DNA from: Echinarachnius parma
Taxonomy: Eukaryota > Echinodermata > Echinoidea > Clypeasteroida > Echinarachniidae
DNA length: 64,000 bases
NCBI GenBank assembly: GCA_037951105.1
Contig: JBAMJV010003765.1
Coordinates: 161,501 to 225,500, forward strand
Direction of reading: 5' to 3'
Below the pieces are notes generated by a model. The model had not been told where the DNA came from and did not search any database. It saw only the letters and a list, made by a program, of their open reading frames with translations. A program made the position numbers and the translations under genes. Shown piece after piece: positions 46,446 through 57,240 of this stretch. Numbering within the stretch: the first letter of the stretch is position 1; each line of letters starts with the position of its first letter.

Positions 46446-46806
46446 GTTTTCCATGGAAGAAATTACATGTGGTCCTGAAGTACCCACTCAAACTGGCTAC
46501 TTACTCCTCCCCCCCCCCCCCCCCCCCCCACTCCACTCCCCCTCTCCCCCCAACTCCAACTCCAAAGTGTCTGACCAGTCACTCCTATCACCTGGTGCTC
46601 CATCTGTCTGACCACATAGACATGTACAATGTACAAACACATAAAAACACACTACCTATACATATATTGTGCCACATATACATCATACATGCTCACATAT
46701 ACACCCGAGCACTTGTACATATGTCTGTATGCACCACACACAAACACACACCTCAGAATACATTATCACCTTTAAACACATGTGAATATGTTTTTTTCTA
46801 TTGTTT
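46446..46806. other. C-run and CA-rich DNA with a diverged relative of 46980-47060
   Basis: C run at 46509-46530. 'gtgtctgaccagtcactcct' (46567) and 'ggtgctccatctgtctgac' resemble 'atgtctggccggtcactcca' and 'gggggctctatctctcgtc' at 46979-47025. Overlapping Pro-rich frames (46423-46834) are artefacts. Confidence 0.5.
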
Positions 46807-47175
46807 TTATTTGTTAATATCAATAAAAGTGTAAGGGAAGAGGAAAAGAGAAATATCATAAGTGGAAAACTCTGTCAGGGACATTTCATCATACAAGAGT
46901 AGTCGTAGGGTCAATGGTCCAGAAAAAGAATTACAGAAACCTCCAAACCACTTGACTGGCCATCTCCACCACTCCACAATGTCTGGCCGGTCACTCCAAT
47001 GTCCAGGGGGCTCTATCTCTCGTCTCATCTTCCGCAGACACGCGGCGCTGGCGGTCGGGCAGTCAGGGTTGGTATGCACGGTGTATGGGTCAGCTAGATA
47101 GCCGTCCAGCAGCCCGGCGACAATTGATACGGGCAGTCCTTGTGAGTCATTAGGCGGAATGGATTGAAAATGCAT
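46807..47175 (-). other. coding-like patch on the minus strand (unidentified)
   Basis: A minus frame of 122 codons starts near 47175. Its first two thirds have G/C-rich third positions and balanced residues (IPPNDSQGLPVSIVAGLLDG, CLRKMRREIEPPGHWSDRP, VEWWRWPVKWFGGFC), unlike the AT-rich surroundings; the last 40 residues look non-coding. CAAATAAA, a possible polyadenylation signal, overlaps the stop. A weak acceptor-like CTCACAAG precedes GLPV. Against it: a diverged relative at 46567-46620 does not keep the frame. I do not recognise the protein. It could be a last exon, a decayed transposon gene or chance. Confidence 0.3.
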
Positions 47176-47179
47176 AATT

Positions 47180-48034
47180 TTGTGGTATCAGATGGTATAT
47201 TCAGTTTGGTCTACGTATTAGAGAATGGTCTACGTATTGAAGAATGTATGATGTGTTGGGTGTATTGGGGCAGAATATTCTGTATGGAAAACATGTATGG
47301 AAAATTTAATAAAGGCATTTTTTCATTCAAAACAACGTCACTGTCACGGGTAACAAAGACAATAAAATAACATAAAATAGATACCAAGTATAAATATTGG
47401 AAAATGCTTTCTACTTGGAACCAATGTTAATTGTATTTTTAATGACACAAATTCGCGAGCAAGCTTGTTCTATCCCACAATGCACCAATTTGTGACGTTG
47501 CGACCCTCACTATGCCGCCTATCTATGTTTTTTTACACTGCATCGAATGTGTTCTTTTGATCGGGACCGATACAATGCTTGCTCATGAATAGTTTAGCCC
47601 ACGCTTGCGCCACTGACCGTGGCCTTGAGCATTACTGCATTAGTGAACCGTTTGAAAAATACTTGCCTGCCCGATATTGTAACACGTTTGGCTTTCATTG
47701 GAATTTGAATAGACACAAAGTTCTGTAAAACGTGGTTTATTGAATTTGCCGGCCTCTGCATGACCGGCTATTATGAATGACCACATGCAGTGATCACAAT
47801 GCAGTGGCACCGGATTCAAGCCTACTCAAGAAATTGAGCAAAGTGAGGGTGCTACGTAAGGGTCTCATGATTGTGTGCAGTAAATTTAATTATTTTCTCA
47901 GAGTTAATGACATTAGAAAAATCTCTTAGAAATCAACCAAAGTGAGTCAAATCCTGAAAATATTCAAGCACATCCCTAAATTTATTTCCAATATACTGTA
48001 TTTTTTTTAAATCGTCCGGAATTCTCCTTTAAAG
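47180..48034. mobile_element. possible MITE right end
   Basis: GC-richer DNA from 47440 to 47880 ends at 'gtccggaattctcctttaa' (48016-48034), the complement of TTAAAGGAGAATTCCGGAC. This resembles the TTAAAGGGGTATTCCGGGCC end of the element at 48378. No matching left end was found. Confidence 0.35.
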
Positions 48035-48171
48035 ATGATTCAAGATTGGTGTCACATCCCAACTATACCGAAACCCAGATGTGGCAGTACTTATTGCCTC
48101 CTCAGGGTGCGTCATCTTGTGTATTAATGACCCGTCGGAGTTTGTTACGTCTAATGGCCCGTCATGGTTCC

Positions 48172-49120
48172 TTAAAGGGATCTAGTAACATTGTTGACAA
48201 ACACTGACAAAATGTGATGCATGTGGTTCGATGTGTCCACTGAGTGATGTGTGAACATTCCATGATAAATGGTTTTTTATTTTGTCCAAGTATGAGCAAA
48301 AAAAAAAAAAAACTCATGCTAACTCATTGCACTAACCTTGTACACATTTGAATGTCTCCCAAGGTGTATTTCAAGACTTAAAGGGGTATTCCGGGCCTGA
48401 TAAAACCATTCGTTATTTGAATAAGCAGAATAAGAGGCATAATTGGTGAAAATTTGATCAAAATCGGACAAGAAACACGGGAGTTATACCTATTTGAACA
48501 TCATGTAGTAATGAGCGATCGTTTCAAAATTGCCGCCATATGCAACATCATTGACGAGCAACTCGCCATGGCTTTAGTACATGAAAATACACTTATTTCT
48601 CATTTTCGTTGCTAAAAATTAATTTTTCTCTGCTTGTTTTCACGAATTCATAGAAGAATATCGATGGGCCAACCTCTTTGGAATTTGTAAGCTCATAAAT
48701 TTGCTTTGTTATTAAGAAAATTTAAATTTTTTAAAATTTCCATGTAGAAGTCAAAATGGCTGCAGCTCGCAAGTGACGTCACGATCGATAGCAATTGCGA
48801 ACGATCCTAAAATTCGGAGCAAAGTTCATCCTGTCATAACTTTTTTATTGCTCTACCGTTTTGGCTCAGATTTTCGATCATGATTCTTCATATTCACCTC
48901 ATTTTATAGCAAACATCACATTTCTGGGGTGGAATTCCCCTTTAACAATCTGAACACTTCATTCATAAATATCTTTATAAGGAAAGAGATATTCAGAAAA
49001 TTTAAACCTGTTCCATGCTTCTGTTGGCAATACAAACATATATACAAACAAGATACATGAAGACCGCTAGACTACTACATAAGTTTTGTGGATTTTGGCA
49101 ATGTTGCTATATCCCTTTAA
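48172..49120 (+). mobile_element. family-D MITE containing a second transposon
   Basis: TTAAAGGGATCTAGTAAC at 48172 and a right end 'caatgttgctatatcccttt' plus AA at 49120. TTAA on both sides. The host is a short repeat ('taatgacccgtcggagtttg', 'taatgacccatcgctgtttg') whose halves flank the element. Body interrupted by 48378-48945. Confidence 0.85.
48378..48945. mobile_element. 568-bp TTAA-flanked element nested in family D
   Basis: Left TTAAAGGGGTATTCCGGGCC, right complement TTAAAGGGGAATTCCACCCC, with TTAA at 48378-48381 and 48942-48945. The uninterrupted D copies lack it. Contains 'gtgacgtcac' near 48773. No coding. Confidence 0.85.
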
Positions 49121-49914
49121 TGACCCATCGCTGTTTGTTACTTCTAATGACCTGTCGTGGTTCATTATGTCTTGAAGCAAGTAGGGAGACGAGGTCAGAT
49201 TCTTTTCCTAAACTGAAGGAATTCTGTTTACCCCCTGGGTCACATTTTTGAAATATCAGAAATTTGTAACACATCTTTATCATGAGGAATGTTCGTCTAC
49301 TTTATTTAACCCCTTTTAATACTTTGGGGTACTAAACAAATAAGGAATTCTCCAAAATTGCCCATTGAAATCCCTAAAGAAATAATGGAGATTGTCAAAG
49401 AGCCATAGTTTTCTTATTTCTTGTTTATTTCTTGGCCAATCACGCTCAGACATTCAGAGATCATTCAGTATCTTGCAGTGAAAGGAACACTAACGTTTGA
49501 GACTTGAGATTTGCTTTGTTGTTGTTGTTGTTGTTGTTGTTTCTCTTTACTTTATGTGAAATACACTGAAATTGAACTACATGTACCTGCCCCACAATAG
49601 CTTTATCTAAACAATGTGGAAGGCCAAACTGATATGAATTTGCCATTAGTTATACAGTCCATCTATACTGGCTTCATGAATCTTATCCAGATCTTAGTTT
49701 GACCATCCAATTTGACATTCTAGTATCTCCAATCTGCTAGTTACCTAGCCATACCCACTTTTTGTTGGTCAACAATCATATAGACAGTTTCCATTAGTTA
49801 GAAAGTCCATCTTTGCTCCAAGTTTCCTGGCTCACATTTTTATTTGACCATACTATTAATGACGGTTGTTGTATTTCTAGTTTGCTGAATGTACTGTAGC
49901 TTGTGTTCCTGGTC
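49121..49914. other. non-coding; (TTG)n at 49515-49540
   Basis: Ordinary AT-rich DNA. The minus frame at 49461-49646 includes the poly-Asn translation of (TTG)n. Confidence 0.5.
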
Positions 49915-50420
49915 AAAAATTGACCGGTCAAAATCCATTAGATCTACACTCAATCTTATCCGTTCTCTGTGCGGGTCAATTCCAGCATTTGTTTGATGAT
50001 GCAATTTCGGACTCTAGTGAGAAGTGACAGCAGTTATGCAAAACCATACAATTGAAGATGCTTGTTGTATCCCTAGTTTGCTGTATATAAATTTTAGCTT
50101 GTGTTCCACTCAACGATCAAAACAAATGTAGCATGCATTGCCGGCCAAAGATTGAATGGTCAGATCCCATTAGATCTTCACTCAATCTATCTGTTCTTCA
50201 TGCATTCCGGATCAAAGATTGGATGGTCAGATCCCATTAGATCTTCACTCAATCTATCCGTTCTTCGTGCATTCCGGTCAAAGATGGAACGGTGAGATCC
50301 CATTTAATCTACACTCAATCTATCCGTTGTCCATGCGTGTCATGTCCAGCATTGGTTTGATGTTGCAATTTAGGAGTCTAGTTAGTAGCGACAGCGATTA
50401 CAAAAAATCATGACTGTGAA
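49915..50420 (+). repeat. tandem repeat, about 67-bp units within a larger duplication
   Basis: 'tggtcagatcccattagatc' and 'ttcactcaatctatccgttc' repeat at 50156, 50223 and 50289, with an older copy at 49925. The flanks 'ccagcatttgtttgatgatg', 'gactctagtgagaagtgaca' (49983-50030) and 'ccagcattggtttgatgttg' (50344) show that a unit of about 360 bp was duplicated as well. Confidence 0.8.
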
Positions 50421-50434
50421 GAGGTCACTTCGTT

Positions 50435-50720
50435 TAGCTTGGCTGTCCTACCTGACTCACTGTGTGTTCAACGTCGCCGTTAATAAGCGTCCAGCTCCGT
50501 TAGGCCAGTCAGTCAGGACTCGGGTCAGTTGGTCACTGGTGGGGTCCTAGATCAGATATCGGTGGTCACACATCTCCAGCTACTGTACCCTCAACCATTC
50601 TACCGTTCATTCTCTTGCGTTGTCCTACCTGCATTGCTGTGTATTTAACGTCATCGTAGTCAACGTAATCGGCATCCAGCTTTAAGTCGGCTAGGATTCG
50701 GTTAGTTTTTCATTGGTGTG
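50435..50720 (+). repeat. two copies of a 110-bp unit (third at 51410-51500)
   Basis: 'ctgtcctacctgactcactg', 'aacgtcgccgttaataagcg' and 'tccagctccgttaggccagt' (50444-50530) recur, diverged, at 50620-50720, and clearly at 51440-51500 ('gctgactcactgtctgttta', 'gtcgccgctaataagcgtcc'). Confidence 0.65.
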
Positions 50721-51030
50721 GTCCTATGTTCAGTTCAGACAAAACACATGGCATACCAGATTCCAATTGTTGAACAAATTATTAGCTTAAAGGTGATTTC
50801 ATTTTGGCATATCATTCTTTTCCATAAGCCCCATCCCCTGTATTAAACCAAGACCAGTCCTAAAATAAGCATTGAAGTAGTGACGTCACATTCTTTTGTT
50901 ATAACATACGAATGGTTCTAAACAACTTTTCCTTTGATACTGGCTTTTGCTAGTTGGTTGAAGCTTGGAATACTGCCTTCTTAGCAATCGCAGGGTCAGA
51001 AATTTCTGGCACGCCTGACATTGTGGGAGT

Positions 51031-51303
51031 GCCGTGGTATATTGGTTTGGGCCTTCGTCTTTCAATACGAGGGTTGTGGGTTCGATTCCCAGCCGCGGCA
51101 CGTGTGTCCTTCAGCAAGACACTTTATCCACATTTGCTGCTCTCAACCCAGGTGTAATAAATGGGTACTTGGCAGGAATTTATTCCTTGGATTGCTTGAG
51201 CGTCACATCATGGTAGCTCTCCTAAAGCCAAGGTAATAATGCTCCGAGCGCTTTGGGACTTCGGTGATAAAGCGCTATGTAAAAAGTGGTTATTATTATT
51301 GTT
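51031..51303 (+). mobile_element. tRNA-derived SINE, about 270 bp
   Basis: The head 51031-51103 folds as a tRNA: GCCGTGG pairs with CCGCGGC, box A TGGTATATTGG, box B GGTTCGATTCC. It is followed by 'tccttcagcaagacacttta', 'ccacatttgctgctctcaac', 'ccaggtgtaataaatgggta', then 'cgctttgggact', 'aaagcgctatgtaaa' and a TTATTATTATT tail. The middle domain is of the type conserved among metazoan SINEs (MetaSINE-like, from memory). Not a functional tRNA gene: no terminator after the head, and SINE sequence follows. Frames through it are artefacts. Confidence 0.9.
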
Positions 51304-52940
51304 TTGACCCATTACCCATGACAACGAATAGCTGTGACAGCACACTCTGGCTCTCTATGGGTTAACCATTGGATGTTTTTAACAGGGGTTATGCAAGACT
51401 GTGACTAAACGGGGGTCACTGCGATTAGCTCACGCTGCAGTCCTGGCTGACTCACTGTCTGTTTAATGTCGCCGCTAATAAGCGTCCAGCTACGATGAAC
51501 GATCGGAGCACAGCTTGTTGATTAATTACCCCATGTCACGAAACGGCACAATGATGAGAAAGAGAGGAGATCTTTAATAGAAAGGATGAAATGATGATGA
51601 TAGGAGATACGTTTTTAGATCAATTGAGTCATGGAACCATTAGAAGGGGGAGGGTGGATTTGAAAAAAAGTGGTATAATTATCCAGCTTAAGACTCAAGA
51701 GATGCGATAGCGATATATTGAACTAACTAGGGAGCCATTTGAAGGGGAGGGTTGGTTTTTCAAAAGTAGCTAAATTAAGACATGTTGGTTCGAGTAGCCA
51801 TTCCATAGGAGAAGAGACAAACGATTAGACATTATTGGATGATGTGTATTAAAGGTAATGATGCATTGTCCAATTGTAGTGTGCAAAATGATACATTAAT
51901 GCAGTCTGAAAGGAGGGGAACTGTTTTGTAATAAAAGCATACACGTTTTACAGAAAAGTTAGCTAGAGTCATCATACAAGAGATGAATTATTGGAAAGTA
52001 TGGGAATACAGTATATGGAACTGTGGACTTACTATCTTTTAACTATAATATCAACCACCTATCAGATGGCATTGCAAATATGGTTTAGATATGATTCATC
52101 GACCTAAAATATTGTCACAAAATGACGGAAAGAACTTGGCATTAAGAATGATTCACCCGGCAAAAATATTTTCAAAAAAATTAAGACGGAAAGTGCATGT
52201 AACTTTTCACTTTCACCCAGAAAGTGTAAGAAAGTAAAGGCATGGTGTACAGGAATGCAATATTCATAAGGCAGTCTTCTCACATCAACATTTAAATTCA
52301 ATTTCAGACGGTATCGTAATGGAATTGAAACTGCTGCGAAAACAATTTTTGGGTCACGCCAAAATCTTGTACTTTGTTGGCGGGCGATAGCCACTGAATA
52401 TCTTGACCTAATTACCTAATGATGATTTCATCTTCATTTTTAATACTTGTTTCTTTATTTTTTATTTGTGAGCTGTAGGTCCTCAATTATTGTTCTGTAT
52501 ATCTTTATTATCCGTCAGTTGGGGAAGGTTATCCAATATATCCCTGATAGTTACTATACATCTTCGCCATAACTTCTCCGGCTGCAAGTTTCAAGTAGAT
52601 GTTGATTTATGGCCGAAACCTTTTGATTAAGTTCAATTACTCTATCGACCACGAATCACGACGCTCCTCGAAAATGATGTGTCCCAATTGACACCCTTCC
52701 CTTCCCTGTCCTGTCCCTAACCCAACCTGACTGGACATTTGGATGCTGAATCAAAACTACCCTCAGGGCTGACTGACCGACACCATTCATCATTGCCCTA
52801 AATTTGCTTTTGCCGAATTATACGTGACGTGACGATGATGATGATAATGGTGACGTCATACCCTCAATATCTTTCCTGCTGACACCGATTCTCTGATGGC
52901 CACACCACACACTGATTAATATGACAACTGGTGTATATTT
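51304..52940. other. mostly single-copy non-coding DNA
   Basis: Starts with a TTAA-type piece ('gacccattacccatgacaac' to 'ctatgggttaacc', 51307-51365) and the third copy of the 110-bp unit. Then 1.4 kb without arrays. Balanced-composition patch at 52580-52700 and a CRE-like TGACGTCA at 52851-52858. The 96-codon minus frame at 52104-52394 has no domain. Confidence 0.4.
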
Positions 52941-53140
52941 CCCTCCCCCCCCCCACCCACCCCTTATCTCTTCTTTAGAATATTTCACTTGCCTTTCTCA
53001 AGGATTTCTGTTGACGGTGTACCCTAAATTTTGTCCTTTTGACATTGATTCCTTGGTCGCCACGTCCTACCATTATGATGACTGGTATCAAAAAGTATAT
53101 TTTCCCTATTTTCTCCTTTTTAAAATGCTTAGGGAACACT

Positions 53141-53242
53141 TTGGGTCCTGTATCAACTCCATGGGAATTGCAAAGTCTAGTAGGGAAAGGTTAACCCATC
53201 GTCTTCAGGAAACTGCAAAGCTGGTAGTAAATAGGTTAATTA
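53141..53242 (+). mobile_element. family-A remnants (one and a half copies)
   Basis: 'ttgggtcctgtatcaactcc', 'atgggaattgcaaagtctag' then 'taacccatcgtcttcagg' and 'ggtagtaaataggttaatta'. A 208-codon frame (52921-53547) crosses a C run, this element and AT-rich DNA and is not a gene. Confidence 0.6.
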
Positions 53243-53399
53243 ATATTTCTATTATTTTGCCAGAAAAAGGGAATACAACTACACAAAAATATATATTCAA
53301 AAATACCAAAGTGACGTGCCTAAATCCATCTAGGCTTGATATCTGTACATATGAGTCATCTTTGGATAGGATTTTTTCTTTTAATATTTGTTTTCATTT

Positions 53400-54030
53400 T
53401 TGTTCTTCTCCTGCCAGTGGATCTGTGAAAACACCAGAGGCTGCATTAGGAAAGCATCCATCACTTCAAGCTTTTTTCCCTCTAAATTTGAGTCATTTTA
53501 ATTACTCCTTACATATATGCCCAACAGGTTATCCTGCGAAAAATTAAAGATAAAATTTATTTGGAGCATTTTATATTTCATTTGTGTGGGGGTTTAATAT
53601 ATTTGTGTTTGTGCATGTGTTCTTATATGTGTGTGTATGTATGTGTGTGTGTGTGTCGGTTTGCGTGTATGTGCATAGCTTTTTTACCTTGAGCCCTTTT
53701 CAATTATTTGAGTCATTTGAATTACCCCTCATAAGCCCGACAAGTTATCTAGGGTTAAATAAAACAATAAAACATATTTGGATAATTTTATCTACCTTGT
53801 GTGCACTTATGCACATATTATACACTATATGTGTATCTATCTGTCTGTGTGTATTTTGTATACATGTGCATTTGTTAGGGGGCCTTGGTATGAGGATTGT
53901 GATTAATTATAGTGTGTTTTCCTTGGTGAAGATTCACACTTTTGGGGGGTTGATTTTAAGTAAACTAAAGTGTTCTTTGTTGTCTCCTTTTTGGTCTTTA
54001 GTAGATGTGAAAACACTAGAGACTAAATAA
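53400..54030 (+). repeat. two-copy repeat about 218 bp apart, with GT runs
   Basis: 'gagtcattttaattactcct' and 'gcccaacaggttatc' (53493-53535) match 'gagtcatttgaattacccct' and 'gcccgacaagttatc' (53710-53750). 'gatctgtgaaaacaccagag' (53420) matches 'gatgtgaaaacactagagac' (54004). GT microsatellite at 53600-53675. The 148-codon frame 53584-54030 is GT-driven. Confidence 0.65.
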
Positions 54031-54688
54031 GGAACCACTGCTCACTTTTGTACTCTGTTATAGTAGTTTTAAAGGGAACAAGTATCTAGTGGCAATATTA
54101 GCGATACCATTAAACAAAGCTATGGATGCAGAAAATGAAAGCATATCATAAAGTTAACTGGAAGACATACATACATGTAACTTGAATATTTTGTTTGTTT
54201 TTAGAATATGAATGAATGCATAGTTAGTTCCAGAAAAAAAGTAGAACAATCTTTAAGTCTTAATGAAGGACAAATTTGAAACTATTTATGAATGCGAACA
54301 GATGGTTAGCTATTAATTAAGCTGTAATTACCTACTCTTGATTTGTCAAATGCTGAATATAATACATGTTCATCTGTCATGATTTCATTTCTATCTTTGG
54401 AATATGATTCTACTTTCTAAAAAATTGGCAATATGTCAGTCATTTTATTGCTGCCATTATTGCTATAATGGAAGTCTTAGCTGCAGTAAATTACCCCCCC
54501 CCCCCCCCCTCATGATATAAGTCATTTTGCGAATTGCTTTCTTATTGCGATCATTGGTGGTATCTTTCTGATGGGAAATGGGGTCAATCATCAGAGCAAT
54601 TTATGTTACCTCAACACATAATTTTATTGGTAGTTAGATTTAGATATGACCCAAGGCATAATTTTAAACAGTGATGATTTTATCTTGA
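54031..54688. other. non-coding, C run at 54494-54510
   Basis: AT-rich with no recognised element. Confidence 0.45.
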
Positions 54689-54773
54689 AACCATCCAGGA
54701 CTTTTAGATTTTGGTACAGGATACATTCTGCATAGAATATGTTTAGACCAGTCCTGAATGGGTTGATCCTCAT
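54689..54773 (+). mobile_element. family-B-like micro-element, diverged
   Basis: 'aaaccatccaggacttttag' at the left and 'accagtcctgaatgggttga' at the right are the B ends; the interior is diverged. Confidence 0.55.
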
Positions 54774-54789
54774 TCCTGGTTATTAAATA

Positions 54790-55170
54790 TACTATAAAAA
54801 TCGGAAATAATATCGCTAGTGATATTCGTTTGTCTCGCAATGTATGGTCAACTAGGAATCTAAAAGATCACGACGTTTCGTGTGCCGCTGCCACACTTTG
54901 TCAAGTGATATAATCTAATGTAGGCAATCGGTGTAATGCTCTTCTGTGGCTCCAAACGCACAATCTCGCATGAGCGAGTACGTTCCTAATAGGTCAATAA
55001 CGGGCAACGTCGATTGGCCGGTACTCAACCAATTAACGGGACACTGGTTCGACATGCTTGCTAGGCTAGGCTAGCGGGAACAGCCGGCCCTCACCGGTTG
55101 ATTCCAACTAACGGGCCACCTTCTTGCTACAACGCTCATATCTACGTATCAATTTCAGGGCAGGGCGTCC
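54790..55170 (-). mobile_element. probable Penelope-like element 3' fragment
   Basis: On the minus strand 'acttgacaaagtgtggcagc' then 'ggcacacgaaacgtcgtgat' resembles the conserved downstream part of Penelope-like elements (a GxxxRNVV-type reading after GIY-YIG), from memory. GC-richer than the flanks. No endonuclease or RT frame is left in the window. Confidence 0.35.
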
Positions 55171-55284
55171 GTATGTTCAATCAATAATAGTAAATATATT
55201 ACTCTAAATATGTTATGTTCAAAGAATTAGAATACATGGACTGAAATAAAATCTTAATATCCATTATGAGGAAAATACAATTAT

Positions 55285-55460
55285 GCTCCCCAGGGAGTTA
55301 AAGTTGTGCACAAGATAATGTTATTGTTTGCATTTGTGGTGCTGTGCACGATGGCTGGAATAGCTCACCTCTCATTGTGCGCATGGAATAATTTGTGTGT
55401 AATAATTTACTATTTCGTGCATAACTTTACTACATGCTGTAAATAAATTTACAAATTTAC
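55285..55460 (+). mobile_element. SINE-like fragment, second copy
   Basis: 'gctccccagggagttaaagt' and 'tgtgcacaagataatg' match 37974-38010. Later segments ('aatagctcacctctc', 'ctgtaaataaatttac') correspond weakly. Confidence 0.5.
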
Positions 55461-55705
55461 AAACTCTCCAGGGAAATTCAACGAAGAATGGACAAGATAC
55501 TTTTAGCAATCGCTTTTCCATAACAAATATAATAAATAATAAATTTACTCTTGCAATTGCAAGGAATATCTACCAATTCCATAGAGAGATCTCTGACCTA
55601 AAACCATTAGCCACGGTCCAGTTGGTCAAGTCAGTGACCGACCACTGCCAATAATTTTGAGGTCCGACTTTGATTTTGTGGTTTGCAGATGGTAGTCATT
55701 GAAGC

Positions 55706-55925
55706 TTAAACCATTCAGGATTGGTCCCGAAAATAACGGGTGTTTGAGTCGATGGAAAATGCATGTTACACAAAAGTAAGAACGTTATGGGTTAACCTGT
55801 CACCTCCTTTTTTTATTTGTACTCCCATAGAGAAAATACATGGTCGACTAGGTTCCTATATTAGGCTGTGGGTTAACCCATTCCTTCTATATGTTGCAAT
55901 TCCCTTTAATAGAGTTCATATATTG
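55706..55925. mobile_element. cluster of TTAA micro-elements (B, A, partial A)
   Basis: B at 55706-55795 ('ccattcaggattggtcccga' ... 'ttatgggttaa'), A in minus orientation at 55792-55876, then a partial minus A from 55873. Shared TTAA at 55792-55795 and at 55873-55876. Confidence 0.7.
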
Positions 55926-56059
55926 TACTCCAAGTTGCTGTTGACAAGGAGTTCACCGTATTTCAGAGTTTGCTGATGCACGATGGTGGTGTATTTGCTC
56001 ATCTGTGATGAAAAGTAGGATGGAAAGTAGGAAATCACTCGCGTTTGGTTTTGAAGTGT

Positions 56060-57240
56060 GAATTTAACGTTGATTTCAAGGTTTACCGGGGCGTGATGAT
56101 TGTTGCTTGACCGTGAGAGTGAAACCTGGATGAGTGGGTTTCCAACATGTATGAGCATCCAGGTGACAGAAGCTTGACCCTGGTGAAAACTATGTCCAGC
56201 AACTGACTTAAAGGGATCTAGTATTCTTTGTTGATATGTGCCAAAACTAATGGATGGTTGATAAAATATGTAGTTTTGTGATTTGATATGTCCACTGTTA
56301 AGTAATGTGTGAAAATTTCACGTTTGATGGATATTCTATGGCCAGGTAATGAGAAAAAATGCAAAGTGATATTGCACAGACTTGTACACAGTTTTAACTT
56401 TCCAATTGATAATTAAAAATTCAAACACTTCCATCGCAATATCTTTTTAAAAAAAGCGAAATTCAAGGGAAACAACCTGTTCCATGCTTCTTTTGGCAAT
56501 ACAAATACAACAAGGTAAGAGAGAACCATAAGACTTCTAAGTAAGTTGTGTGGATTTTTACAATGTTACTAGATCCCTCTAAAGGTTTACCAAGAAGTTA
56601 TTTCTCTCAAGAGATTTTAGGTTGAAGGACGTATGATGACATTAGCTTGACCCCGATAATTAAACCTGAAATCTGCAGTGACTGTTTTTTTAGGTTCTCT
56701 AATACGAAATGTTCATTGCTTGACCATGATAGCAAGCCCAGGAGTCTTTTGCAAAAGAGTAACTCGTTTGGTCAAGCGTGAAAGGATTTTGGGGTTATAG
56801 ACCGTTAATGACAGTTGTTTGACCCTGATTGTCGATTTTCCGATGTGTGTGGTGTGTGTAGCTTGACCGTGAAAATAAACCCTGGAGTCTCTTCCACTGG
56901 AGTAACGCGTTTGGTCAGGCGTGAAGAATAAGAGAGCATGAAACGGCCTTGGAGGGAGATGAGGGAATGTTAGAGGAAGGAATTTGATGTGCTCTCTATT
57001 ATAATGTATAGATTTCTCTTTCTCACAGGCAAAAGATTTTAGTACAAATTCAATACCGTTGGCATGTCAATGACCGGTGTCGCTCATATCAACAATTTTT
57101 CATGGATGTGATGTGGGTATGGATCTTACACGATGGAAAGACCTTGAAATCTTGTGCACTTGACTGATTTTTTATGTTGAGGTCTACAAAGAGGCAGAGT
57201 TTGTAGCTTGACCAGAATTTATATGCCTGACAACTCTGGC
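56060..57240 (+). repeat. degenerate array with GCTTGACC motifs
   Basis: 'gcttgaccctgataataaac' type blocks recur near 56104, 56172, 56652, 56718, 56818, 56870 and 57207, several followed by 'ggagtcttttgcaaaagagt' and 'aactcgtttggtcaagcgtg'. Units of about 90-160 bp. Split by a family-D MITE. Confidence 0.6.
56208..56584 (+). mobile_element. family-D MITE, full length (about 377 bp)
   Basis: TTAAAGGGATCTAGTATTC at the left, 'acaatgttactagatccctc' with a mutated TAAA end at the right. Confidence 0.8.

Noticed and set aside
51031-51103. Intact-looking tRNA gene
   Set aside because: The cloverleaf and A/B boxes are real, but the head continues into a SINE body and tail, and a T-stem pair is mismatched. 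It is a SINE promoter, not a tRNA gene.
53400-53470. Acceptor-like 'tcctgccag' followed by an open stretch
   Set aside because: A related copy near 53990-54010 lacks the acceptor context, no donor follows, and the frame ends in AT-rich DNA.
52921-53547. 208-codon + strand frame, the longest in the window
   Set aside because: It crosses a C run, a family-A element and AT-rich DNA; composition changes abruptly and no domain is seen.
56500-56525. Second ratchet-like 'aaggtaaga'
   Set aside because: It has no pyrimidine tract, lies inside a family-D MITE, and the AG is part of AAG rather than CAG.
57000-57075. Acceptor-like 'tttctcacag' with a following short frame
   Set aside because: It lies in a degenerate array and the nearest donor-like GT is weak; no preserved frame.
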